Program-made: the position numbers and the translations under genes
Source: Limonium bicolor
Lineage: Eukaryota; Streptophyta; Magnoliopsida; Caryophyllales; Plumbaginaceae
Length of the DNA: 64,000 nt
Direction of reading: 5' to 3'
Assembly (NCBI GenBank): GCA_023374045.1
Contig: CM041780.1
Coordinates: 173,109,339 to 173,173,338 of the forward strand
The notes under the pieces: generated by a model
What the model saw: the letters and a program-made list of their open reading frames with translations, nothing else
Databases searched by the model: none
What the model was told of the DNA's origin: nothing
Part shown: one piece after another, positions 1-12,024 of the stretch
Layout: every line of letters begins with the position of its first letter
Position numbering within the stretch: the stretch's first letter is position 1

Positions 1-3000
1 AGCATTAGAGATATACTAGTTAGGAACTACCGGTGAGTACCGGATACCTACAATACCAGTCCCGCCCGCCGCAAACCCCACTGTATAACTTGGGAAAGGA
101 CGCCAGAGAGAAGAAAAGCCTTCTCATACTCGGGGAAAACCCGATCTGGCAGTTATGAAGCAATCACACAGTAAACAAGAACCGATGTATGGTAGATTCC
201 CAGAAATGGAAGACCCGGAAGTGGATCCCGGTTGAACAACAATAACCGCACTTAATAGCGGTAGTATAAACACTCCAACCACAAGGAGGCTATAACTTGC
301 AACAGCATGGGGCGACCTGCTTAGCAGTCGCAGAACCTAGCTAAACAACCAGCAACAGGAAAAGAAGCACTAACCGTGCAACGAAATGGAAACAGGAGCA
401 GTAACGGAACCCGAGACACAAGTCTACGGGATAGTGATACTTGAATAATACCACCAACGGTATGCTAGCCGACTAAGGACATAGTCGGAAGCGGTTAACT
501 CCAAAAATACGATGCCATCAAGGTTGTAATACCTGGCCAATATAGCTCAGACGACTACAAGAACAACCATGAGATATAACCCAATACGACTACAAGCGTA
601 GTACCTGAACAAGGAAGGCTTAGTAACCACCACAGATGTGTGGGAACGAGCCACAAGGAACGACACTAAACCAAATAGAACGGGAACCTCCAAGGAGTGG
701 AGGAGTACCCAGATCTACGACAGCCATGTCTAGACCACCAAGAAGCTACCTAAAGGAGCGAGTATACCAAGTATAGATCAATAAGATCGAGGGAAGCGTC
801 AACAAGACTAACAAACACCAATGGAAACCATACCGTGATCGGTATAGGATTACTAAAAAAACCGCCAGTACCACGCACTTGCTACGGCAAGTGCAGTAAG
901 AACATGAACATGTAAAGGAACACTCACACGTCACAAGTACATAGTAATGTACGGTGACCGTAATGAAACAACCACAGGATCACACATCCTAACAACCAGA
1001 CGTATGAAACCTTGGGAAGGCTTAACGGTCGACTACTGTACTTACCAGTCAGCGAGAAGCTAGACTTGGTCAAGACCTCAAGCATGGCTATGCCATGAGA
1101 GATTTCTTTTAACACCGAACCATATTTTAAAACCCAAAAATTTTCTTTCAAAACCATAAACCTTCTTTTAAAACCTTGGATTTTAAAACTAGACCCAACA
1201 GCATTATGGTGAGTATCATAGAATGATACAAGAGGAGTTGACAACAGAATACTTCACCTAGGCGTGTGACGAACACTACAAGTGTACCCGTTACGGGATG
1301 TGGGACAACCGCACTCCGAAGGAGCTTACGGGCCCGACATATAGTTGGGTAAGTGGTAACGTATCAATATGGTACCCCACGTATGTATACATGTAGTGTG
1401 CGACGCACGGGAAGTAGTCAACTCCGTTCTACGGACCATGAGTGAGTTCAAAACAGAACAGCTGGACACCTCAGACGATCAAGTATCAAGGAACTCAGAG
1501 AACCCATCTGAAGATGAGGAATAAGAACTAGGAAGTGCAAAGAGCACATACTAGTAGGTATAGACATTGGATATGTCTCACATAATCCAAGCAATTACCT
1601 GACAGCTGGATGGTATACCCAGCCTAAACACTGTGAGGCAGTTGCCGACGTGAACACCACAATGCTCAACAAACAGGACAGAACTCCCAAGAGCAATCAC
1701 AAGATTACTACGAAGCACAACCCATAATCGGAGAGGATATTTAAACCTAGTCTCAAGCACTAGGAGCAAGTATAAACGGTCTACCCAACGACGGGAGACG
1801 TCATAACCCGAAAGGAGATAGCTTAATGCAATGCCATAAGACGGTATAGAGGACAACACATGTTATAAACATTAGCCGGATGTAACAGCACAGCTACCAA
1901 CACCCAGGAGCGATCCTTGAAGGGTGTCTGCGTTAACAACAGTTGAACAAGTGTAATGATATGAGCACGGGAGCTAAAACGAACACTCGGTTAGGACACC
2001 GAAGGGATTTCACTTAACAGGAAATGCCCTGAGATACTGAGAGGCACCTATTAACACCAGATTGCCTAAAGGGTCTCCTATGAACGGAAGCGTGATGTCA
2101 CGACTTACCATGGAGCCAATAATATCTCAATCTATGACGGTATACATGGAGTGGAGACATGTATAAGCAGCTTGCAGGGGGCATAGCTTGCAGCAATACG
2201 GCTCAGAAGCCGTAAACCAAATACGTTATATGAACTCAAACGGTTGCAAAACCCACACCATTGGTAACAAGACTTGCAAGAGGGATCACCTCATACGACA
2301 AGAAATCAACAACTGGACCATAAATTCAAACCCAACATCCTGAGTGGCTTGGAGTAATGGCCAACTCAGTGTCACTGTCACTAGAGCACCAGTCTAGTAT
2401 ACAGTTGACAAGCATTTAATTACCCTTCATGCCTACTGTAGCAGTAATAACACAGAGGCATAAGAATCAGGATAATGCCAACAATGGCCTAGTCCACACT
2501 TGGACACTACGAGAAACCCAAGGGAAGGTACCCCTCATTAGCCAAGACCACCAATGTGGTGAAGATGTGAACCCTTAGAAAGGCTTCCATCTATTATAAC
2601 AGAAAATCCTACGCATATAGATATTGCCAAGGGGCGATGGAATAAGGAAATGAGATTTCTAAACCATTACAAAGTAAAGGATTAAGCATACCCATATGCA
2701 CCTAGGCATGTGGAGAACCATTGTATAAACACCAACTTGATGAACCTCGTCATGAGATTTATGAGTGGAAACAAACCCCTCAACGAGAACTTTCATTTAT
2801 CAATGACAGAGTACTCTTCAATTGGAGAACGGGACCAGAAAACCCTTGAAGCTTCATGGGATGTCCCGGTGAAGTACATACAAGAATAAAACCGCACAGC
2901 TAGAGCCTATAATCAATGCTCAGCTTTGGGAGGACAGTAATTGTCAAAAACAATCAATGTGAGTGCACATTGCACACCATGAATGACTAACGCTCAAGAG

Positions 3001-4314
3001 AGCTTATGACCCGATGAGTTATCTCATCCTTGGTCAACCAAGATACTTGGTAAATTGTATCACAAATGATGATAGAATATGAGGTAAGTTAACCTACACA
3101 TAAAACCTAAGTGGAATAAGACATCTCCACATTGGGAAGATAATAAGATTGCCGTATGCTACGACAACCGCCATACACACAAACACAGGAAACTCCTAGT
3201 GTATTTACACCATAAGGAAATGGTGCCAATGATAGTAACAGTGACTAAAGAGAAACTACCATAGTAACGGAGTCAGTAAAAACAATGTTGTACAATGAGT
3301 AAGAATACGGTGCGCAACAGGCGACCGCTATGAGGAAGTAGTTAAGCAATGACACGGAGTATAAGCACGAGATGACACACAGAAATATTCCTTCCTATTA
3401 CATAAGTGACTTACTGTCAAGCGTTTACGCCTCTGCACTATGTATGACTGAGTGTTTTGGTATTGCACTTGTGCAGCTAATGATCTAATGGGATGGCTAG
3501 GGATATGGAAAATGTAAACCGTAGTAAATCTTTCCTTTCACCACAGACATGGCACAAGCCGATTAAGCAAGCTTAGCAACAAACCGTGCGGCCTAAGGCC
3601 AAAGAAGCACGAAGAGTGCGAAACACACTAACAATCACAGATGTGAATTCCAATGGAATAAAAGGTGAAAGGAGACTTAAGAAAGTCACTAGGACCGACG
3701 CATATCAATGCAAGGTCATACAAGTAAAGGACACTTGTACCGAACCAGAAGAACTGGTATAACTTGGAAACTAGTGACAACAGCGGAAGCACTACAACTG
3801 AGTAGTGACTTAACCTCGCCCGACAATAAGTCGGAAGAGCTTAGCGAATGATCGTGGAAGTACAAATAGTGTGTATACTAGATTGCCAGAGAGCTGGTTA
3901 TAAACCTACAACTCATTGAGTTCAAACACGGTAAAAGAATACCGTATTTGTTTAGTAAACCTTATTCCCATAATAGACGGATAAGAAGGTGATGTATAGC
4001 ACATTAATGATAACATGAAGGGTAAGTAACCCAAGCTATCAGGGTCACGCAGCAGAAGCTAGTAGGCCCTAGCTAGGAGGCAATATACCTAGTAAGTATA
4101 ATAGAATGGCTGTTAATACCTTGAAGCCGGTTAGGCTAGAACCGAATCAATTATGAGTTAAATAAACTCATATAGGAACTCTTGGTGCAAAACTAAACCA
4201 TTGGTATGGTTAAGATCCCTTTGACCAAGCATATTGTATATACGGTAGTGAAGCTAAACGCTTCAGTTTGCCCATACTGATTAAACCAAAGTTTAATAAT
4301 AATAAAATATGGTA

Positions 4315-4350
4315 GATTACGTTGGCGTAATCCTTTTTAAGGGGGGTAGA
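4315..4350 (+). promoter_or_regulatory. internal polypurine tract with upstream hairpin (element 1)
   Basis: An inverted repeat (gattacg ... cgtaatc, 4315-4332) is followed by a T-rich stretch and the purine run aaggggggtaga (4339-4350). It copies the layout of the terminal polypurine tract at 5552-5584 and lies about 1.24 kb upstream of it. The same hairpin plus purine run occurs in element 2 (10696-10728) and element 3 (41432-41466, minus). It could act as a second plus-strand primer. Confidence 0.5.
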
Positions 4351-5551
4351 GCGAAAACCACTTAACGTAAGTTTTGTGAATAAAACACATAAACCATAAT
4401 GTGCAGAGCACAAATAAGAACCAAATTGATGATTGATACTATGTTAAATAAACATAAGTACTCATTCATATTGTAATTATGGTAATTAGGCATTAAACAT
4501 GCAAATACCATGGAATGGATATATCTATCTTGTACACCAATGTAAGAGTATGTAAAAAGAATAATGAGTGTGACGGAGCTCCATAAGTATTGTAACCTTT
4601 GAAGAAGTAGTACGAAATGAATGAGGATAGTAGATGAATGAATTTTATGAGTAGTGGAATCGTAAGTAAAATATTTGAAACAATTGAAGTCAACTAAATC
4701 TTATAAGTGTAGTATTCCTTAGTTAGAATACTGGAGATGATAGTGAGTAATGGATGGAAGTAGTGAAGGGTGATGAAATGAGCATTAGGATTGAACCATG
4801 GAGTAAAGCATTTGGGAAGTAGAGTGAGGATGATTGATGGATTGATTCCATCCTTTGGAGATGTATAAATTCGTAATCACGACTAGAAAGAATAAAAAGA
4901 TAGAAAATGAAAACAATTAAATTATTTGTTTGGTTGAACCTGATGTGGGAAGTCGAACTTGATCCTGATCAGATCAAGGGAAACCGAACACAAATTGGGA
5001 TGGAAAGATAGTTCAACACTGATGCTGATCACATCAGGGTCGAATAATTCTTGAAGCTCCCCTCAAGTGGTCACAAGAATCACACATAGGATAGAAGTAA
5101 TGAACATAAATTGAAATCTGGAGTTGTATGTTTTAAAAGGATTTCTATGTAGCCGTGGGGAAGGATTTTCCATAGACTGGAGATTAAGTATTGTTGGAAG
5201 CTGGTACGGGAGAAGATAGTAGTATATTACGTTGTATTATTCCAAGGGCGGCGGGACATAGAGGAGTCCCGTGTCTAGATGACCTGAGCGCCTACGGGAT
5301 TGGTATGTGTATTGCATTGCTTTGGGAATAGCCTTGCATTGTATGTATGTACAAATTGGTAATGAGGAACCGGATGGTCGGTAGTAATGCGGATCGGAGT
5401 AACTATAGTACATTGGTATGGTCTGGTATGGTATGGTATAGTATGTAGAGACCCTGAGTAATGGATTTGGGAATTGTAAGGAGGAAGAAGGTATGGCTTT
5501 GGCATTAGACACGTAAGAATGAGTAAGCATTGCAAACCTATAACCTCGAAC

Positions 5552-5585
5552 AACTTTGAGGACAAAGTTCCTAAGGGGGGTAGAT
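5552..5585 (+). promoter_or_regulatory. terminal polypurine tract and hairpin (element 1)
   Basis: A hairpin (aacttt ... aaagtt, 5552-5569) is followed by aaggggggtagat, which abuts the LTR start TGAAATACCCC at 5586. Position and composition identify the plus-strand primer of an LTR element and set its orientation to the + strand. Confidence 0.8.
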
Positions 5586-8500
5586 TGAAATACCCCGAAC
5601 TTAAATATAGGGATTAAAATTAACCTCATATGTATTTAAGGGCCTAATGGTACCCAATTAATACTAGTAAGGAAAAATAAATCCAAAAGAAATAAATAAA
5701 CGCTTAAAAAGCGGAAAACGCTAAATAAGCGTTAAGTAACCATAGGAGGTATGAGACCTCGGTTAGCGTGTTATATGGATTCTAAAGGTTTAATAAGACC
5801 TAAATAATATATGGGAACAACTCCCGAAGAAAATGGATCCAAATAAGGCATTAAAACGCTAATAGGGCTTTAACGCACATTTTTCGAGAAAACCCGAAAA
5901 CGTGATTTTAAGTGGTCAAACGAACCCGTAAAAATATATCATTAAATAAATATTATTAAGCATTTATGGAAGCTTAATAACCAATAAAATAAAGAAACGA
6001 GAAAATTCCGGAAAACGGACCCGGTTAGTGAACAGTATAAACCGGGTAAAATAACGAGCGTTTTCTGTAAAAGACAAAAAACGCTCCAGCTGGTATAACT
6101 GTAGGGGGGCCGGTTTTTTTTTATCTGTCAAACAACTCCCTCACACACACATGTAACTAGCTAACTAAATAAGAGAGCCAAAAAGCAAAGAAAACAATAA
6201 AGTAAAAGCTACTTTATCTACTTACTCTCTCACCTCACTTTTCTATTATCTCTCTCCCATTCCCTCCTTCCTCATCGTACTCCCTCTCTTTCTTCTCCCT
6301 TGTGGCTGCGATTTTGAGCTCCCCATTACAACCATGGCTTCTCCATCTTCTCTCTCATGCTCTACTTCCATTTGAGCTCCAATCACAAAAATAATTACAT
6401 ATTTGTAATCCCCTCATCCCCCCTCTATCATTCCCTCTTTTCAAAATTCGCAAAGGATGAGTTTCATCTCCATGGGTTTTCCCCATTTGAAGAGAAAAGC
6501 ACACCATTGTGGAGCTTGGAGTCTCCTCTTTCCAACAAGGTAAAAATCTACATGAAAGACCTCACTCTTCTCCATCTCTTGGGCATAACCAATTTTTCCC
6601 CTCTCTCTCACCTTGTTTTTCCTCTTGTTTTGGAGCTTTGTTTCAACCCTCCAATGGTGGTGAGAACACCTTCTTGAACCAAGGGCTAAAACCCCTCCTA
6701 AAAGCTTCAAAAGGTAAAGCCTAGAAATTTGTTTAAAACATCTCAATGAGTTAGTATAAATCTAAGGGTTAGTATATTAATTATACTTGTTTTGTATGCT
6801 TTGGGTTGATGGGAATGGAGTTTGGCAACTCCATTCCCCACAAAATCGAATTGTACAAGGAAGAGAAGAGGAGAAGTGGAAAAATGAAGGAATTATAAGC
6901 TCAAGGTAAGAGCTCTTTACTAATGTTAATTTTTATGCATTAGAGTAATGGAATGGGTAAACAAATAAAAGAACCCGAACTAATGTATTAGTATTGAAGT
7001 CTATGAAGTTTTGAGTATTAGGGAACTAGTAAGTAAATTGTAGGCCTTAGAGCCAAGTATATTGTGTATGAGTATTGGTATTGATGCATGATGGAGTATT
7101 GATGTATTGTGATGGTTTGTATAGCTTTGTGTGCTGGTAGGACCCTTGTATGGGTGTGGCTAGATTAGGAATGAATTTGATGTGAAAGTGCATATGTGGA
7201 GAAGTAAGGAAAGTAGGTGAACTATGGCGAAATTTTGGTAGGAATTATGTATCTAAGAATGACTTGGTGAATGGGAGAACCAAGGTGTATATTGGATTGG
7301 GTAGATATGTTTAGTAGTGATGAAGAGGTTGTTGTAGTATGAGAAACAAGAAGTGTAAAAATCTGTAGCAAAGTGTGTAAAAATGCCTTGGAGAAGTTAG
7401 GAAAAATTAGTGTGTAGGAATTGGTAAAATGAATGTTGGACTTGGGTATAGATGGTACAATTGCTTGGAAATGAATTGGCTTGGTAAGAGGAGGTATTTG
7501 GGATGCTAGGAGTGACATTGGTAGAGGAAGTATTGGATGTTAGAAGTTGGAACAAAAATCTGTGGCATTGAAGGATGCAAACTGTTGTAAGTGTGGAAGG
7601 GAAGTGATGAAATTGTGTAAGTTGATTGATGGATTTAGTAAAGAATTTGGTGGATGAACTAAGGCAATTTGAGGGGCCTAGGTAGTGTTTAGACATGGGG
7701 GATTACATGTAAGAAGATTGGAGAAACAATGGGTAAAGTATAGGACTGAAAACAGAAGTAAAAGTGCAAATACTGGGCCGGACCGAACTTGCGACCGGAC
7801 TTGCAAGTTCGGTCGAGCCCAGATTTACAAAGACGGGAATGCTTCTGGAATGGACCGAACTTGCGACCGGACTTGCAAGTTCGGTCGGACCAGAAAAATT
7901 CTCCCGTCAGTAACCTTCTGGAATGGACCGAACTTGCGACCGGACTTGCAAGTTCGGTCGGCCAGAAAAAATTTCCGTCCTGTAAGCTACTGGAATGGAC
8001 CGACCTTGCGACCGGACTTGCAAGGTCGGTCGGGCAAAAAATTTCCGTTAAGTAACTCACTGGAATGGACCGACCTTGGGACCGGACTTGCAAGTTCGGT
8101 CGGCCCTGGAATTTTCACCCGATGTAGCATACTGACTTGGACCGAACTTGCAAGATCGGTCGCAAGTTCGGTCGGGTCAAAACTTACAAAAAAAAAACTA
8201 TAAGACTATGGTTTATATGTATGTATGTATATGTATACCCACCTATACATACGTGCATATATATGTAAGTATACCATTGTTAAGTGATGAAAAGTAAGTA
8301 AATAAAATGTAAGTATAAGAATGTGAAGACTTAGTAAGTATGAGTTAGGAAGCGTAAGGGTAACCGAATTAAATTAATGATAGTTAGATTAATTATTCGG
8401 TTGTATGTATATCATAGGATTTGAATTGTGAATACCGGAGGAACGTTGGGATACAAGTACAACGGTGAAAGGTATGATTTCTTCATGCCCTGTATCCTAA

Positions 8501-9832
8501 TCTGGTTACCCTGATTTGTGTGCCTACTTGATCACCTAAATAAGATAAACGCACGAATCGGACTATATTGCACTTGCCTGTGCTTGTTTACATTGTTCTT
8601 GATATTTGTCTTGAACAATAGTTTGTATAATTCATGAAACATATGGATGATGATGATGTGTATTGTATTTTGTAGTGTACTTGTATATTGCACTGTATTC
8701 TGTATGGATGTGTATATGAACTTGTATTGTATTATTGTGGCTTGAATGAGTGACTTCTGCTAATTCCTAACTCCCTAACTCCTAACTTAAGTGAGTAAAC
8801 CGGAATGAGTAGAAGTCTGATACAGCTTCGGCCACGCGTGAGGATGCGGAGTCACAAGAGGTTGGCTGCAATTCCTGACTCTTAAACTGGTCAGCGGCCC
8901 AAATCCCTTAAATTGGTAGCATCCCGGATTGGTGAGTCAAGTAAATCCCGGAGGTGGGACGGTGTAGTCCCCAGGGCCGGAGGTCCCGACGACTTAACTT
9001 GAGTAAGTAAGAGTAAGTATGGATCCGTAAGTATGTATGAGTATGTATGTGTATGTATGAAGTAACGAGTAAAAGAGTAATCTCCACCCGATTAACCCGG
9101 GTGGACCAATGAAGCTAACAAGAACTGTACTTGTGTATGTAATGAGTATGTGCATTCGGAAGACGGTAAGTATGTATTGAAGGGTTATATTGTATCCCCT
9201 GTATGTAATGAAGTGTATGTATGTATGCTTGCATAAGTATTCTCGTATTGTGTATAAGAGCATGTATGCATGTATGTTTAAATGAAATCAACCGCATGTA
9301 TACGACCAAGTGGTCGGCGTACCCTCACTAGTACGCGGGGTATGCGGTTATCATGCGCAGCGAAAGCTGACCCCCTAGGGGGAACGTTTTTAGTGTGTAG
9401 GTACCGAAGCGAATATGGTCAAGATGAGAGACCGGAGGCACACCCTTGTAATTAGAAGCAAGTAGTTTGTGAGGAACGGGTAGTAAGTAGTCTCTTAGTG
9501 AGTATGTATGAACTTGGAAGAAGCATTGTAATTGTATTGGGGACCTAGTAAACTCGGTTATGTATTTTGTATTGTATGGTTTACGAAGGAGTAAAGTATT
9601 GAATGGAATCTTGTAGTATTCGTTTGATGAATGGAGTATGTGTTGTGGAAGTGTAGTACTCGGGATTCCGGTCCATCAGACCATGCTGTAAGCAGTAGTA
9701 GTAGCCTTGTTAGCCACGTGGGTGGTTAACGGCATTGTATCACCCATTGTATGTAAGTAAGTATCCGCTGCGTGTATCTGATGTGTAAGGAGATTGGACG
9801 GTAAGCATTGTATTAATGGTAGGGGTGTTACA
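5586..9832 (+). repeat. 3' LTR of element 1 (4.25 kb)
   Basis: Starts TGAAATACCCC directly after the polypurine tract and ends GGGGTGTTACA. The order of parts matches the other long LTRs of the window: CT-rich transcript start region near 6220-6300, three AAGGTAA donors (GT at 6540, 6714, 6906), a tandem hairpin array (7775-8176), a CCCCCT/AGGGGG stem near 9371, a CAG-like acceptor near 9400, and the palindrome at 9709-9730. No primer site follows, so this is a 3' LTR. ORFs such as 6357-6677 and 7685-8203 have no recognisable domain and I treat them as chance. Confidence 0.8.
7775..8176 (+). repeat. tandem hairpin repeat, about 71-bp unit x 6, in LTR of element 1
   Basis: Units start at about 7781, 7853, 7926, 7998, 8068 and 8138. 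Each contains gaccgaacttgcgaccgg, then cttgcaagttcggtcg and a variable spacer ending near tggaat. The two halves are complementary (gaccgaactt against aagttcggtc), so each unit can fold. Some units carry gaccgacc/ggtcgg instead, with paired changes on both sides. Related arrays are at 37558-37895, 46868-47195 and 63555-63890. Confidence 0.85.
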
Positions 9833-10695
9833 CCAGGTAAGTAGTTATGTACCAGTAAGGTACCCCATGCATGTAGACGAGTAGTGTAAGGAACACGGGA
9901 AGTAGTCGACTCCGTACCACGGTCAACGACGCAAGATCAGACAAGAGCAGCTACTACCACAAACAGTTGAAGAGAAGGAACTCAGTTGAACCAACGACAC
10001 AAAGGAATCAAAGAACTCATATCAGACAGAAATTAATTAAGAATTATTAAGTGCAGACATAGGAAATGTCTTAAGACGTTAGAGATAAAACTGTAAAGCG
10101 CAATAAGCACTGAACAGTAGTTTCAGATTAAGAATCATCCTCAGACCAAAGGTCAGTTGGAAAGAAAAAATTAGACGCTTGAGAGAACATTAAGAGTACG
10201 AACATGAGATCCTCAGAGAGAATGGGATAGACAAGCTACAACTCATTAAGGCCGTGTATAAGTAAAGATAACACGTGTCCATTGAGACACCTTTATTCCT
10301 AAACTATAAGGATACAAAGAGATGTAAAATACATTAAAAAGGATAAAGACGGGCAAACTAAGCCCTAAGGTTATTAGAGTCGCGCAGCGGAAGCTAGTAG
10401 ACCAGTACCTTAAAGGTTTAACATATCTAATGAACGGGAAAGGAACGATGTACGCACATCTTCCAGTTGATAAATATATGACTTACCGACCGAATACCTT
10501 AGAACCTTTGAGGATAAACTCCAACCGATTAAGGAAATTGGTATAAATACCGATAAAAATCCTCGATATAGAGACTAAGCCATTAACACGGTTAAGACCC
10601 TCTAATCGAATCATAAGTGAGATAGACCACATGGAAGCCAGAATGCTTTATAAGACTTAGACACCTTGAACCGATGTTCAAGAAGAAATAATGTT

Positions 10696-10728
10696 GATTA
10701 CGTGGGCGTAATCCATTTTAAGGGGGGT
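10696..10728 (+). promoter_or_regulatory. internal polypurine tract with hairpin (element 2)
   Basis: Hairpin gattacg ... cgtaatc (10696-10713) followed by aaggggggtat (from 10720), about 1.3 kb before the LTR. Counterpart of 4315-4350 and 41432-41466. Confidence 0.5.
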
Positions 10729-11524
10729 ATAGCGAAAAACCACTTAGCGTAAGTTTATGTACCAAGTACGTAAACTACGGTGCGCATAGCACAAAAGAAT
10801 TTGAGAATTTGTTTTACATATACATATGTATATATTTTGAGATTGTATATATTCTGAGATTAATAGTGGTTATTGCGCACAGAAGATACGAATACCATAT
10901 GTATTAAGTATCTATCTTGTTAACTCCGGTGTGAGTACAAGTTAAGAGAATTAGTGAAGAGAATTAAATAGACTTAAGGAATATATGAGATATGAGTCGG
11001 TATGAAACTATATGTGAGATAAGAATAAGATAACACTATGAGATATTATTCAATATGAGTATGAGGTTGGGAATAGTAATGCTATGAGGTAAGAACTAGT
11101 AAGAGACAAATATAGAACTTAGTAGGAATTAAAGTCCTGAGGTAAGCACTAAGAGGTGAACTAGGAATGATTGATGGACTAAGTCCATATTGGGAGATGT
11201 ATTTATTATGATTAGAAAAACTAAAAGATACAAAATTGGAAATGAGTGAATTATTTGATGTTTGAAAATGACGTGGGAGATGAAACTTGATTTTCTAGGG
11301 ATCAAGGGAAACCAAACACAAATTGGGGTGGAAGGATAGTTCAACACTGATGCTGATCACATCAGGGTCGGATGATTCCTGAAACTCCCTACCAGTGGTC
11401 ACAATTAAATCACGCTAAGGATAGAGGCATTAGAATAAAACGGAATTAGAGTTGATTGTATTTTCAAATAGAGGGAATTATCCCGCACCTGACCTCGTAA
11501 AAAGGATTTCCTTTTTACTGAGTC

Positions 11525-11818
11525 TCGCCCATGAAGTCGAGGGCGCATGAGCCTTTGTCTTAGGACCGGTAACATGGGGAGAACAGAGTAGTTTTGTATT
11601 CTAGCCCATGAAGGCGAGGACGAATGTGCCTTTGTCTTCGGACCGGTGACATGGGAGAATACGACAAAGTATATGACTGTTTTAATCTTCCAAAGGACCG
11701 CGGACCAGAGAGCGTAAGTGTCCAATAGTCGGTACTTGCGGGCGATATCTTGCATTACTCGCTCATGAAGCCGAGGACCTGTGAGCCTTCGTCTTCTGAC
11801 CGGTGACATGAGGAGGAT
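11525..11818 (+). repeat. three dispersed copies of a 55-bp motif
   Basis: Copies at about 11525-11580, 11603-11660 and 11757-11815 share catgaag-cgagg, then gcctttgtctt and gaccggtgacatg. One reversed copy lies in element 3 at about 40416-40475. The intervening sequences are unrelated, so this is not a plain tandem array. Confidence 0.6.
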
Positions 11819-11988
11819 GCAACAAAGGGAATTTTGAATGCTATACATGCTTAAGCATGTTGTGTGATATTTGATTATAAGTATATGACAGATCTAATGA
11901 GTTAATAAGTTTAAATACACATAAGCATGATCTATATGATCTATGGAATGAGATAAACCGTGTAATCCAATGAGATAAGATGCATGGG

Positions 11989-12024
11989 AACTTTGGGGAC
12001 AAAGTTTATTTAAGGGGGGTAGAT
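11989..12024 (+). promoter_or_regulatory. terminal polypurine tract and hairpin (element 2)
   Basis: Hairpin aacttt ... aaagtt (11989-12006), then aaggggggtagat (12012-12024) abutting the LTR start TGAAATACCCC. Same arrangement as 5552-5585. Confidence 0.8.

Larger units (their letters stand above)
1..9832 (+). mobile_element. LARD element 1, 5'-truncated by the window edge
   Basis: Non-coding LTR retrotransposon: interior at 1-5585, polypurine tract near 5573-5584, 3' LTR at 5586-9832. The interior holds no gag or pol; the ORFs in it are short and resemble no retroviral domain. It is collinear with elements 2 and 3. A shared segment near 1367-1430 (containing gggaagtagtcaactccg) recurs at 9855-9915 and, reversed, at 43545-43610; another shared block contains gcagaagctagtaggcc at 4050 and recurs near 10385. 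The 5' LTR and primer site lie before the window. The size and the empty interior fit the LARD class. Mobility would depend on proteins supplied by a relative such as the gypsy element at 17321-26420, which has similar LTR ends. Confidence 0.75.

Noticed and set aside
6357..6746. Overlapping ORFs near the LTR transcript start
   Set aside because: No domain, and homologous ORFs are not conserved in the sister LTRs at 38904 or 48193 beyond general similarity of a CT-rich leader.
7775..8176. CRISPR-like regularly spaced palindromic repeats
   Set aside because: Plant LTR context, units diverged along with their spacers, no cas genes, and the same arrays recur in sister LTRs.
7685..8203. 172-codon ORF with repeated DRTCDRTCKFGR phrases
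   Set aside because: It is the translation of the non-coding hairpin array; matching ORFs appear on both strands and in all frames of such arrays.
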